This document shows, in pieces, positions 38,501-50,417 of a DNA stretch of 64,000 bases (the first letter of the stretch is position 1; every line of letters starts with the position of its first letter). The DNA is taken from contig NW_027490098.1 in the NCBI RefSeq assembly GCF_050948175.1, positions 1,798,001 to 1,862,000 of the forward strand, given 5' to 3'. The DNA comes from Xylocopa sonorina. Its lineage: Eukaryota > Arthropoda > Insecta > Hymenoptera > Apidae. Made by a program: the position numbers and the translations under genes. The notes beneath the pieces were generated by a model, which saw nothing but the letters and a program-made list of their open reading frames with translations, had not been told where the DNA came from and ran no database searches.

Positions 38501-40810
38501 TTCCTTGCAAAGAAATAGCGTTTGCAGATGTCTACGTATCGTAGCAATAGATTTCTAATGCTTCTTAAAACGCGATATCGCATCTCATTTCTATGTTTCA
38601 TGGCAAGATATAAAATGATTTGCGAAGTGAAATGCATTCCTCGTCTACGATTCAAATGAATGAAAATGCGACACTTCCTTGCAAGGAAATAGCGTTTGCA
38701 GATGTCTACGTATCGTAGCAATGGAGTTCTTATGATTCTTAAAACGCGATATCGCATCTCATTTCTATGTTTCATGGTAAGATATAATATGATTTGCGAA
38801 GTGTCATGTATTCCTCGTCTACACTTCAAATGAATGTAGATGCGACACTTCCTTGCATGGAAATAGCGTTTGCAGATGTCTACGTATCGTAGCAATAGAT
38901 TTCTAATGCTTCTTAAAACGCGATATCGCATCTCATATCTATGTTTCATGGTAAGATGTAATATGATATGCGAAGTGTTATATATTCCTCGTCTACACTT
39001 CAAATGAATGTAAATGCGACTTTTCCTTGCATGGAAATAGCGTTTGCAGATGTCTACGTATCGTAGCAATGGAGTTCTTATGATTCTTAAAACGCGATAT
39101 CGCATCTCATTTCTATGTTTCATCGTAAGATATAACATGATTTGCGAAGTGTTATGTATTCGTCGTCTACGATTCAAATGAATGTAAATGCGACACTTCC
39201 TTGGTAGGAAATAGCGTCTGGGGATGTCTAGGTATCACAGCAATAGAGCTCTAATGCTTCTTAAAACGCGATATCGCATCTCTTTTCTATGTTTCATGGT
39301 AAGATATTATATGATTTGCGAAGTGTTATGTATTCCTCGTATACACTTCAAATGAATGTAAATGCGACACTTCCTTGCATGGAAATAGCCTTTGCAGATG
39401 TCTACGTATCGTAGCAATAGAGTTCTTATGATTCTTAAAACGCGATATCGCATCTCATTTCTATGTTTCATGGTAAGATATAATATGATTTGTGAAGTGT
39501 TATGCATTCCTCGTCTACACTTCAAATGAATGTAAATGCGACACTTCCTTGCATGGAAATAGCGTTTGCAGATGTCTACGTATCGTAGCAATGGAGTTCT
39601 TATAATTCTTAAAACGCGATATCGCATCTCATTTCTATGTTTCATGGTAAGATATAATATGATTTGCGAAGTGTCATGTATTCCTCGTCTACACTTCAAA
39701 TGAATGTAAATGCGACACTTCCTTGCAAAGAAATAGCGTTTGCAGATGTCTACGTATCGTAGCAATAGATTTCTAATGCTTCTTAAAACGCGATATCGCA
39801 TCTCATTTCTATGTTTCATGGCAAGATATAAAATGATTTGCGAAGTGAAATGCATTCCTCGTCTACGATTCAAATGAATGAAAATGCGACACTTCCTTGC
39901 AAGGAAATAGCGTTTGCAGATGTCTACCTATCGTAGCAATAGAGTTCTAATGCTTCTTAAAACGCGATATCGCATCTCATTTCTATGTTTCATGGTAAGA
40001 TATAATATTCATTGCGAAGTGTTATGTATTCCTCGTGTACGATTCAAATGAACGCAAATGCGACACTTCCTTGCAAGGAAATAGCGTTTGCAGATGTCTA
40101 CGTATCGTAACATTAGAGTTCTTATGATTCTTAAAACGCGATATCGCATCTCATATCTATGTTTCATGGTAAGATGTAATATGATATGCGAAGTGTTATA
40201 TATTCCTCGGCTACACTTCAAATGAATGTAAATGCGACACTTCCTTGCATGGAAATAGCGTTTGCAGATGTCTACGTATCGTAGCAATGGAGTTCTTATG
40301 ATTCTTAAAACGCGATATCGCATCTCATTTCTATGTTTCATCGTAAGATATAACATGATTTGCGAAGTGTTATGTATTCGTCGTCTACGATTCAAATGAA
40401 TGTAAATGCGACACTTCCTTGGTAGGAAATAGCGTCTGGGGATGTCTAGGTATCACAGCAATAGAGCTCTAATGCTTCTTAAAACGCGATATCGCATCCC
40501 ATTTCTATGTTTCATGGTTAGATATAATATGATTTGCGAAGTGTCATGTATTCCTCGTCTACGCTTCAAATGAATGTAAATGCGACACTTCCTTGCATGG
40601 AAATAGCGTTTGCAGATGTCTACGTATCGTAGCAATGGAGTTCTTATGATTCTTAAAACGCGATATCGCATCTCATTTCTATGTTTCATGGTAAGATATA
40701 ATATGATTTGCGAAGTGTCATGTATTCCTCGTCTACACTTCAAATGAATGTAAATGCGACACTTCCTTGCAAGGAAATAGCGTTTGCAGATGTCTACGTA
40801 TCGTAGCAAT
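35570..40810 (-). repeat. Heptamer (1,218-bp) higher-order repeat marked by GTCTGGGGATG
   Basis: The marker TCTGGGGATGTCTAGGTATC occurs at 36,781, 37,999, 39,217 and 40,435, each 1,218 bp (seven monomers) apart. The full unit at 39,217-40,435 includes CGTATACAC, TAGCCTTTGCAG, GATTTGTGAAG, CTTATAATTC, GATATAAAATG, GAAATGCATTC, CTACCTATCG, CGTGTACG and GTAACATTAG in order. The 35,653-36,960 segment recurs at +3,654 bp (three units). The middle units are rearranged internally while keeping the overall spacing. Confidence 0.88.
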
Positions 40811-43800
40811 AGATTTCTAATGCTTCATAAAACGCGTTATCGCATCCCATTTCTATGTTTCATCGTGCGATATAATATGATTTGCGAAGTGTTATGTATT
40901 CCTCGTCTACACTTCAAATGAATGTAAATGCGACACTTCCTTGCAAGGAAATAGCGTTTGCAGATGTCTACGTATCGAAGCAATAGAGTTCAAATGCTTC
41001 TTAAAACGAGATATTGCATCTCATATCTATGTTTCATGGTAAGATATAATATTCATTGCGAAGTGTCATGTATTCCTCGTCTACGCTTCAAATGAATGTA
41101 AATGCGACACTTCCTTGCATGGAAATAGCGTTTGCAGATGTCTACGTATCGTAGCAATGGAGTTCTTATGATTCTTAAAACGCGATATCGCATCTCATTT
41201 CTATGTTTCATGGTAAGATATAATATGATTTGCGAAGTGTCATGTATTCCTCGTCTACACTTCAAATGAATGTAGATGCGACACTTCCTTGCATGGAAAT
41301 AGCGTTTGCAGATGTCTACGTATCGTAGCAATAGATTTCTAATGCTTCTTAAAACGCGATATCGCAGCTCATTTCTATGTTTCATGGCAAGATATAATAT
41401 GATTTGCGAAGTGTTATGCATTCCTGGTCTACGATTGAAATGAATGTAAATGCGACACTTCCTTGCAAGGAAATAGCGTTTGCAGATATCTACCTATCGT
41501 AGCAATAGAGTTCTAATGCTTCTTAAAACGCGATATCGCATCTCATTTCTATGTTTCATGGTAAGATATAATATTCATTGCGAAGTGTTATGTATTCCTC
41601 GTCTACGATTCTAATGAACGTAAATGCGACACTTCCTTGCAAGGAATTAGCGTTTGCAGATGTCTACGTATCGTAACATTAGAGTTCTTATGATTCTAAA
41701 AACGCGATATCGCATCTCATATCTATGTTTCATGGTAAGATGTAATATGATATGCGAAGTGTTATATGTTCCTCGTCTACACTTCAAATGAATGTAAATG
41801 CGACACTTCCCAGCAAGGAAATAGCGTTTGCAGATGTCTACGTATCGTAACATTAGAGTTCTTATGATTCTTAAAACGCGATATCGCATCTCATATCTAT
41901 GTTTCATGGTAAGATGTAATATGATTTGCGAAGTGTTCTGTATTCCTCGTCTACACTTCAAATGAATGTAAATGCGACACTTCCTTGCAAGGAAATAGCG
42001 TTTGCAGATGTCTACGTATCGTAGCAATAGATTTCTAATGCATCTTAAAACGCGATATCGCATCTCTTTTCTATGTTTCATGGTAAGATATTATATGATT
42101 TGCGAAGTGTTATGTATTCCTCGTATACACTTCAAATGAGTGTAAATGCGACACTTCCTTGCATGGAAATAGCCTTTGCAGATGTCTACGTATCGTAGCA
42201 ATAGAGTTCTTATGATTCTTAAAACGCGATATCGCATCTCATTTCTATGTTTCATGGTAAGATATAATATGATTTGTGAAGTGTTATGCATTCCTCGTCT
42301 ACACTTCAAATGAATGTAAATGCGACACTTCCTTGCATGGAAATAGCGTTTGCAGATGTCTACGTATCGTAGCAATGGAGTTCTTATAATTCTTAAAACG
42401 CGATATCGCATCTCATTTCTATGTTTCATGGTAAGATATAATATGATTTGCGAAGTGTCATGTATTCCTCGTCTACACTTCAAATGAATGTAAATGCGAC
42501 ACTTCCTTGCAAAGAAATAGCGTTTGCAGATGTCTACGTATCGTAGCAATAGATTTCTAATGCTTCTTAAAACGCGATATCGCATCTCATTTCTATGTTT
42601 CATGGCAAGATATAAAATGATTTGCGAAGTGAAATGCATTCCTCGTCTACGATTCAAATGAATGAAAATGCGACACTTCCTTGCAAGGAAATAGCGTTTG
42701 CAGATGTCTACGTATCGTAACATTAGAGTTCTTATGATTCTTAAAACGCGATATCGCATCTCATATCTATGTTTCATGGTAAGATGTAATATGATATGCG
42801 AAGTGTTATATATTCCTCGTCTACACTTCAAATGAATGTAAATGCGACACTTCCTTGCATGGAAATAGCGTTTGCAGATGTCTACGTATCGTAGCAATGG
42901 AGTTCTTATGATTCTTAAAACGCGATATCGCATCTCATTTCTATGTTTCATCGTAAGATATAACATGATTTGCGAAGTGTTATGTATTCGTCGTCTACGA
43001 TTCAAATGAATGTAAATGCGACACTTCCTTGGTAGGAAATAGCGTCTGGGGATGTCTAGGTATCACAGCAATAGAGCTCTAATGCTTCTTAAAACGCGAT
43101 ATCGCATCTCATTTCTATGTTTCATGGCAAGATATAAAATGATTTGCGAAGTGAAATGCATTCCTCGTCTACACTTCAAATGAATGTAAATGCGACACTT
43201 CCTTGCATGGAAATAGCGTTTGCAGATGTCTACGTATCGTAGCAATGGAGTTCTTATAATTCTTAAAACGCGATATCGCATCTCATTTCTATGTTTCATG
43301 GTAAGATATAATATGATTTGCGAAGTGTCATGTATTCCTCGTCTACACTTCAAATGAATGTAAATGCGACACTTCCTTGCAAAGAAATAGCGTTTGCAGA
43401 TGTCTACGTATCGTAGCAATAGATTTCTAATGCTTCTTAAAACGCGATATCGCATCTCATTTCTATGTTTCATGGCAAGATATAAAATGATTTGCGAAGT
43501 GAAATGCATTCCTCGTCTACGATTCAAATGAATGAAAATGCGACACTTCCTTGCAAGGAAATAGCGTTTGCAGATGTCTACCTATCGTAGCAATAGAGTT
43601 CTAATGCTTCTTAAAACGCGATATCGCATCTCATTTCTATGTTTCATGGTAAGATATAATATTCATTGCGAAGTGTTATGTATTCCTCGTGTACGATTCA
43701 AATGAACGTAAATGCGACACTTCCTTGCAAGGAAATAGCGTTTGCAGATGTCTACGTATCGTAACATTAGAGTTCTTATGATTCTTAAAACGCGATATCG

Positions 43801-44460
43801 CATCTCATATCTATGTTTCATGGTAAGATGTAATATGATATGCGAAGTGTTATATATTCCTCGTCTACACTTCAAATGAATGTAAATGCGACACTTCCTT
43901 GCATGGAAATAGCGTTTGCAGATGTCTACGTATCGTAGCAATGGAGTTCTTATGATTCTTAAAACGCGATATCGCATCTCATTTCTATGTTTCATCGTAA
44001 GATATAACATGATTTGCGAAGTGTTATGTATTCGTCGTCTACGATTCAAATGAATGTAAATGCGACACTTCCTTGGTAGGAAATAGCGTCTGGGGATGTC
44101 TAGGTATCACAGCAATAGAGCTCTAATGCTTCTTAAAACGCGATATCGCATCCCATTTCTATGTTTCATGGTTAGATATAATATGATTTGCGAAGTGTCA
44201 TGTATTCCTCGTCTACGCTTCAAATGAATGTAAATGCGACACTTCCTTGCATGGAAATAGCGTTTGCAGATGTCTACGTATCGTAGCAATGGAGTTCTTA
44301 TGATTCTTAAAACGCGATATCGCATCTCATTTCTATGTTTCATGGTAAGATATAATATGATTTGCGAAGTGTCATGTATTCCTCGTCTACACTTCAAATG
44401 AATGTAAATGCGACACTTCCTTGCAAGGAAATAGCGTTTGCAGATGTCTACGTATCGTAG
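40811..44460 (-). repeat. Mosaic of heptamer-derived units
   Basis: Parts repeat earlier blocks: 41,053-41,330 matches 37,399-37,680 at +3,654 bp, and 43,663-44,463 matches 40,009-40,809 at the same offset. The GTCTGGGGATG marker is found at 43,045 and 44,089, 1,044 bp apart, with 2,610 bp since the previous marker. Near 43,130 GAAATGCATTCCTCGTCTAC is joined to an ACACTTC monomer, a chimeric junction absent from the canonical heptamer. Reshuffling by unequal exchange is the simplest reading. Confidence 0.7.
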
Positions 44461-44654
44461 CAATAGATTTCTAATGCTTCATAAAACGCGTTATCGCATC
44501 CCATTTCTATGTTTCATCGTGCGATATAATATGATTTGCGAAGTGTTATGTATTCCTCGTCTACGATTCAAATGAATGTAAATGCGACACTTCCTTGGTA
44601 GGAAATAGCGTCTGGGGATGTCTAGGTATCACAGCAATAGAGCTCTAATGCTTC
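44461..44654 (-). repeat. Right-array counterpart of the divergent left monomer
   Basis: It contains GCTTCATAAAACGCG, TTATCGCATCCC, TTTCATCGTGCGATATAATA, CTACGATTC, CCTTGGTAGGAAATAGCG and TCTGGGGATGTCTAGGTATC in one 194-bp run. It is the reverse complement of 10,376-10,569 with three differences by eye. Its component variants are common in the right array, although usually in separate neighbouring monomers, so this fused arrangement is a specific recombinant. Confidence 0.88.
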
Positions 44655-44969
44655 TTAAAACGCGATATCGCATCTCATTTCTATGCTTCATGGTAAGATA
44701 TAATATGATTTGCGAAGTGTCATGTATTCCTCGTCTACACTTCAAATGAATGTAAATGCGACACTTCCTTGCATGGAAATAGCGTTTGCAGATGTCTACG
44801 TATCGTAGCAATAGATTTCTAATGCTTCATAAAACGCGTTATCGCATCCCATTTCTATGTTTCATCGTACGATATAATATGATTTGCGAAGTGTTATGTA
44901 TTCCTCGTCTACGATTCAAATGAATGTAAATGCGACACTTCCTTGCAAGGAAATAGCGTTTGCAGATGT

Positions 44970-46630
44970 CTACGTATCGTAGCAATAAATTTCTAATGCT
45001 TCTTAAAACGCGATATCGCATCTCTTTTCTATGTTTCATGGTAAGATATTATATGATTTGCGAAGTGTTATGTATTCCTCGTCTACACTTCAAATGAATG
45101 TAAGTGCGACACTTCCTTGCATGGAAATAGCGTTTGCAGATGTCTACGTATCGTAGCAATAGAGTTCTTATGATTCTTAAAACGCGATATCGCATCTCAT
45201 TTCTATGTTTCATGGTAAGATATAATATGATTTGTGAAGTGTTATGTATTCCTCGTCTACACTTCAAATGAATGTAAATGCGGCAATTCCTTGCATGGAA
45301 ATAGCGTTTGCAGATGTCTACGTATCGTAGCAATGGAGTACTTATAATTCTTAAAACGCGATATCGCATCTCATTTCTATGTTTCATGGTAAGATATAAT
45401 ATGATTTGCGAAGTGTCATGTATTCCTCGTCTACACTTCAAATGAATGTAAATGCGACACTTCCTTGCAAAGAAATAGCGTTTGCAGATGTCTACGTATC
45501 GTAGCAATAGATTTCTAATGCTTCTTAAAACGCGATATCGCATCTCATTTCTATGTTTCATGGCAAGATATAATATGATTTGCGAAGTGTTATGCATTCC
45601 TCGTCTACACTTCAAATGAATGTAAATGCGACACTTCCTTGCAAAGAAATAGCGTTTGCAGATGTCTACGTATCGTGACATTAGAGTTCTTATGATTCTT
45701 AAAACGCGATATCGCATCTCATATCTATGTTTCATGGTAAGATGTAATATGATATGCGAAGTGTTATATATTCCTCGTCTACACTTCAAATGAATGTAAA
45801 TGCGACACTTCCTTGCATGGAAATAGCGTTTGCAGATGTCTACGTACCGTAGCAATGGAGTTCTTATGATTCTTAAAACGCGATATCGCATCTCATATCT
45901 ATGTTTCATGGTAAGATATAATATTCATTGCGAAGTGTTATGTATTCCTCGTCTACGATTCAAATGAACGTAAATGCGACACTTCCTTGCAAGGAAATAG
46001 CGTTTGCAGATGTCTACGTATCGTAACATTAGTGTTCTTATGATTCTTAAAACGCGATATCGCATCTCATATATATGTTTCATGGTAAGATGTAATATGA
46101 TATGCGAAATGTTATATATTCCTCGTCTACACTTCAAATGAATGTAAATGCGACACTTCCTTGCATGGAAATAGCGTTTGCAGATGTCTACGTATCGTAG
46201 CAATAGATTTCTAATGCTTCTTAAAACGCGTTATAGCATCTCATTTCTATGTTCATGGTAAGATATAATATGATTTGCGAAGTGTCATGTATTCCTCGTC
46301 TACACTTCAAATGAATGTAAATGCGACACATCCTTGCATGGAAATAGCGTTTGCAGATGTCTACGTATCGTAGCAATAGATTTCTAATGCTTCTTAAAAC
46401 GCGAGAACGCATATCATTTCTATGTTTCATGGTAAGATATTATATGATTTGCGAAGTGTTATGTATTCCTCGTCTGCACTTCAAATGAATGTAAATGCGA
46501 CACTTCCTTGCATGGAAATAGCGTTTGCAGATGTCTACGTATCGTAGCAATGGAGTTCTTATGATTCTTAAAACGCGATATCACATCTCATTTCTATGTT
46601 TCATGGTAAGATATAATATGATTTGCGAAG
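44970..46630 (-). repeat. Segmental copy, 1.66 kb, partner at 54,538-56,198
   Basis: Offset 9,568 bp (55 monomers minus two bases). Shared markers include GGCAATTCCTTGC, GGAGTACTTATAATTC, TATCGTGACATTAG, CGTACCGTAGC, CTCATATATATG and a 1-bp deletion, CTATGTTCATGG (near 46,248 here and 55,816 there). The shared deletion shows the copies share one origin. Confidence 0.85.
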
Positions 46631-49600
46631 TGTTATGTATTCCTCGTTTACACTTCAAATGAATGTAAATGCGGCACTTCCTTGCATGGAAATAGCGTTT
46701 GCAGATGTCTACGTATCGTAGCAATAGATTTCTAATGCTTCTTAAAACGCGATATCGCAGCTCATTTCTATGTTTCATGGCAAAATATAATATGATTTGC
46801 GAAGTGTTATGCATTCCTCGTCTACGATTCAAATGAATGTAAATGCGACACTTCCTTGCAAGGAAATAGCGTTTGCAGATGTCTACGTATCGTAGCAATA
46901 GATTTCTAATGCTTCTTAAAACGCGATATCGCATCTCTTTTCTATGTTTCATGGTAAGATATTATATGATTTGCGAAGTGTTATGTATTCCTCGTATACA
47001 CTTCAAATGAATGTAAATGCGACACTTCCTTGCATGGAAATAGCCTTTGCAGATGTCTACGTATCGTAGCAATAGAGTTCTTATGATTCTTAAAACGCGA
47101 TATCGCATCTCATTTCTATGTTTCATGGTAAGATATAATATGATTTGTGAAGTGTTATGCATTCCTCGTCTACACTTCAAATGAATGTAAATGCGACACT
47201 TCCTTGCATGGAAATAGCGTTTGCAGATGTCTACGTATCGTAGCAATGGAGTTCTTATAATTCTTAAAACGCGATATCGCATCTCATTTCTATGTTTCAT
47301 GGTAAGATATAATATGATTTGCGAAGTGTAATGTATTCCTCGTCTACACTTCAAATGAATGTAAATGCGACACTTCCTTGCAAAGAAATAGCGTTTGCAG
47401 ATGTCTACGTATCGTAGCAATAGATTTCTAATGCTTCTTAAAACGCGATATCGCATCTCATTTCTATGTTTCATGGCAAGATATAAAATGATTTGCGAAG
47501 TGAAATGCATTCCTCGTCTACGATTCAAATGAATGAAAATGCGACACTTCCTTGCAAGGAAATAGCGTTTGCAGATGTCTACGTATCGTAACATTAGAGT
47601 TCTTATGATTCTTAAAACGCGATATCGCATCTCATATCTATGTTTCATGGTAAGATGTAATATGATATGCGAAGTGTTATATATTCCTCGTCTACACTTC
47701 AAATGAATGTAAATGCGACACTTCCTTGCATGGAAATAGCGTTTGCAGATGTCTACGTATCGTAGCAATGGAGTTCTTATGATTCTTAAAACGCGATATC
47801 GCATCTCATTTCTATGTTTCATCGTAAGATATAACATGATTTGCGAAGTGTTATGTATTCGTCGTCTACGATTCAAATGAATGTAAATGCGACACTTCCT
47901 TGGTAGGAAATAGCGTCTGGGGATGTCTAGGTATCACAGCAATAGAGCTCTAATGCTTCTTAAAACGCGATATCGCATCTCTTTTCTATGTTTCATGGTA
48001 AGATATTATATGATTTGCGAAGTGTTATGTATTCCTCGTATACACTTCAAATGAATGTAAATGCGACACTTCCTTGCATGGAAATAGCCTTTGCAGATGT
48101 CTACGTATCGTAGCAATAGAGTTCTTATGATTCTTAAAACGCGATATCGCATCTCATTTCTATGTTTCATGGTAAGATATAATATGATTTGTGAAGTGTT
48201 ATGCATTCCTCGTCTACACTTCAAATGAATGTAAATGCGACACTTCCTTGCATGGAAATAGCGTTTGCAGATGTCTACGTATCGTAGCAATGGAGTTCTT
48301 ATAATTCTTAAAACGCGATATCGCATCTCATTTCTATGTTTCATGGTAAGATATAATATGATTTGCGAAGTGTCATGTATTCCTCGTCTACACTTCAAAT
48401 GAATGTAAATGCGACACTTCCTTGCAAAGAAATAGCGTTTGCAGATGTCTACGTATCGTAGCAATAGATTTCTAATGCTTCTTAAAACGCGATATCGCAT
48501 CTCATTTCTATGTTTCATGGCAAGATATAAAATGATTTGCGAAGTGAAATGCATTCCTCGTCTACGATTCAAGTGAATGAAAATGCGACACTTCCTTGCA
48601 AGGAAATAGCGTTTGCAGATGTCTACGTATCGTAACATTAGAGTTCTTATGATTCTTAAAACGCGATATCGCATCTCATATCTATGTTTCATGGTAAGAT
48701 GTAATATGATATGCGAAGTGTTATATATTCCTCGTCTACACTTCAAATGAATGTAAATGCGACACTTCCTTGCATGGAAATAGCGTTTGCAGATGTCTAC
48801 GTATCGTAGCAATGGAGTTCTTATGATTCTTAAAACGCGATATCGCACCTCATTTCTATGTTTCATCGTAAGATATAACATGATTTGCGAAGTGTTATGT
48901 ATTCGTCGTCTACGATTCAAATGAATGTAAATGCGACACTTCCTTGGTAGGAAATAGCGTCTGGGGATGTCTAGGTATCACAGCAATAGAGCTCTAATGC
49001 TTCTTAAAACGCGATATCGCATCTCTTTTCTATGTTTCATGGTAAGATATTATATGATTTGCGAAGTGTTATGTATTCCTCGTATACACTTCAAATGAAT
49101 GTAAATGCGACACTTCCTTGCATGGAAATAGCCTTTGCAGATGTCTACGTATCGTAGCAATAGAGCTCTTATGATTCTTAAAACGCGATATCGCATCTCA
49201 TTTCTATGTTTCATGGTAAGATATAATATGATTTGTGAAGTGTTATGCATTCCTCGTCTACACTTCAAATGAATGTAAATGCGACACTTCCTTGCATGGA
49301 AATAGCGTTTGCAGATGTCTACGTATCGTAGCAATGGAGTTCTTATAATTCTTAAAACGCGATATCGCATCTCATTTCTATGTTTCATGGTAAGATATAA
49401 TATGATTTGCGAAGTGTCATGTATTCCTCGTCTACACTTCAAATGAATGTAAATGCGACACTTCCTTGCAAAGAAATAGCGTTTGCAGATGTCTACGTAT
49501 CGTAGCAATAGATTTCTAATGCTTCTTAAAACGCGATATCGCATCTCATTTCTATGTTTCATGGCAAGATATAAAATGATTTGCGAAGTGAAATGCATTC

Positions 49601-49756
49601 CTCGACTACGATTCAAATGAATGAAAATGCGACACGTCCTTGCAAGGAAATAGCGTTTGCAGATGTCTGCCTATCGTAGCAATAGAGTTCTAATGCTTCT
49701 TAAAACGCGATATCGCATCTCATTTCTATGTTTCATGGTAAGATATAATATTCATT
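46070..49756 (-). repeat. Superblock with three hexamer units
   Basis: Contains hexamer units starting near 46,962, 48,006 and 49,050 (1,044 bp apart), with the GTCTGGGGATG marker at 47,916 and 48,960. The whole superblock recurs at about 60,161-63,847 (offset 14,091 bp). A shorter version with two hexamer units recurs at about 50,418-52,970. The second unit carries GATATCGCACCTC and GATTCAAGTGAATG, and the same two variants recur in the matching units of the other copies. Confidence 0.88.
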
Positions 49757-50417
49757 GCGAAGTGTCATGTATTCCTCGTCTACACTTCAAATGAATGTAA
49801 ATGCGACACTTCCTTGCAAAGAAATAGCGTTTGCAGATGTCTACGTATCGTAGCAATAGATTTCTAATGCTTCTTAAAACGCGATATCGCATCTCATTTC
49901 TATGTTTCATGGCAAGATATAATATGATTTGCGAAGTGTTATGCATTCCTCGTCTACACTTCAAATGAATGTAAATGCGACACTTCCTTGCAAAGAAATA
50001 GCGTTTGCAGATGTCTACGTATCGTGACATTAGAGTTCTTATGATTCTTAAAACGCGATATCGCATCTCATATCTATGTTTCATGGTAAGATGTAATATG
50101 ATATGCGAAGTGTTATATATTCCTCGTCTACACTTCAAATGAATGTAAATGCGACACTTCCTTGCATGGAAATAGCGTTTGCAGATGTCTACGTACCGTA
50201 GCAATGGAGTTCTTATGATTCTTAAAACGCGATATCACATCTCATATCTATGTTTCATGGTAAGATATAATATTCATTGCGAAGTGTTATGTATTCCTCG
50301 TCTACGATTCAAATGAACGTAAATGCGACACTTCCTTGCAAGGAAATAGCGTTTGCAGATGTCTACGTATCGTAACATTAGTGTTCTTATGATTCTTAAA
50401 ACGCGATATCGCATCTC

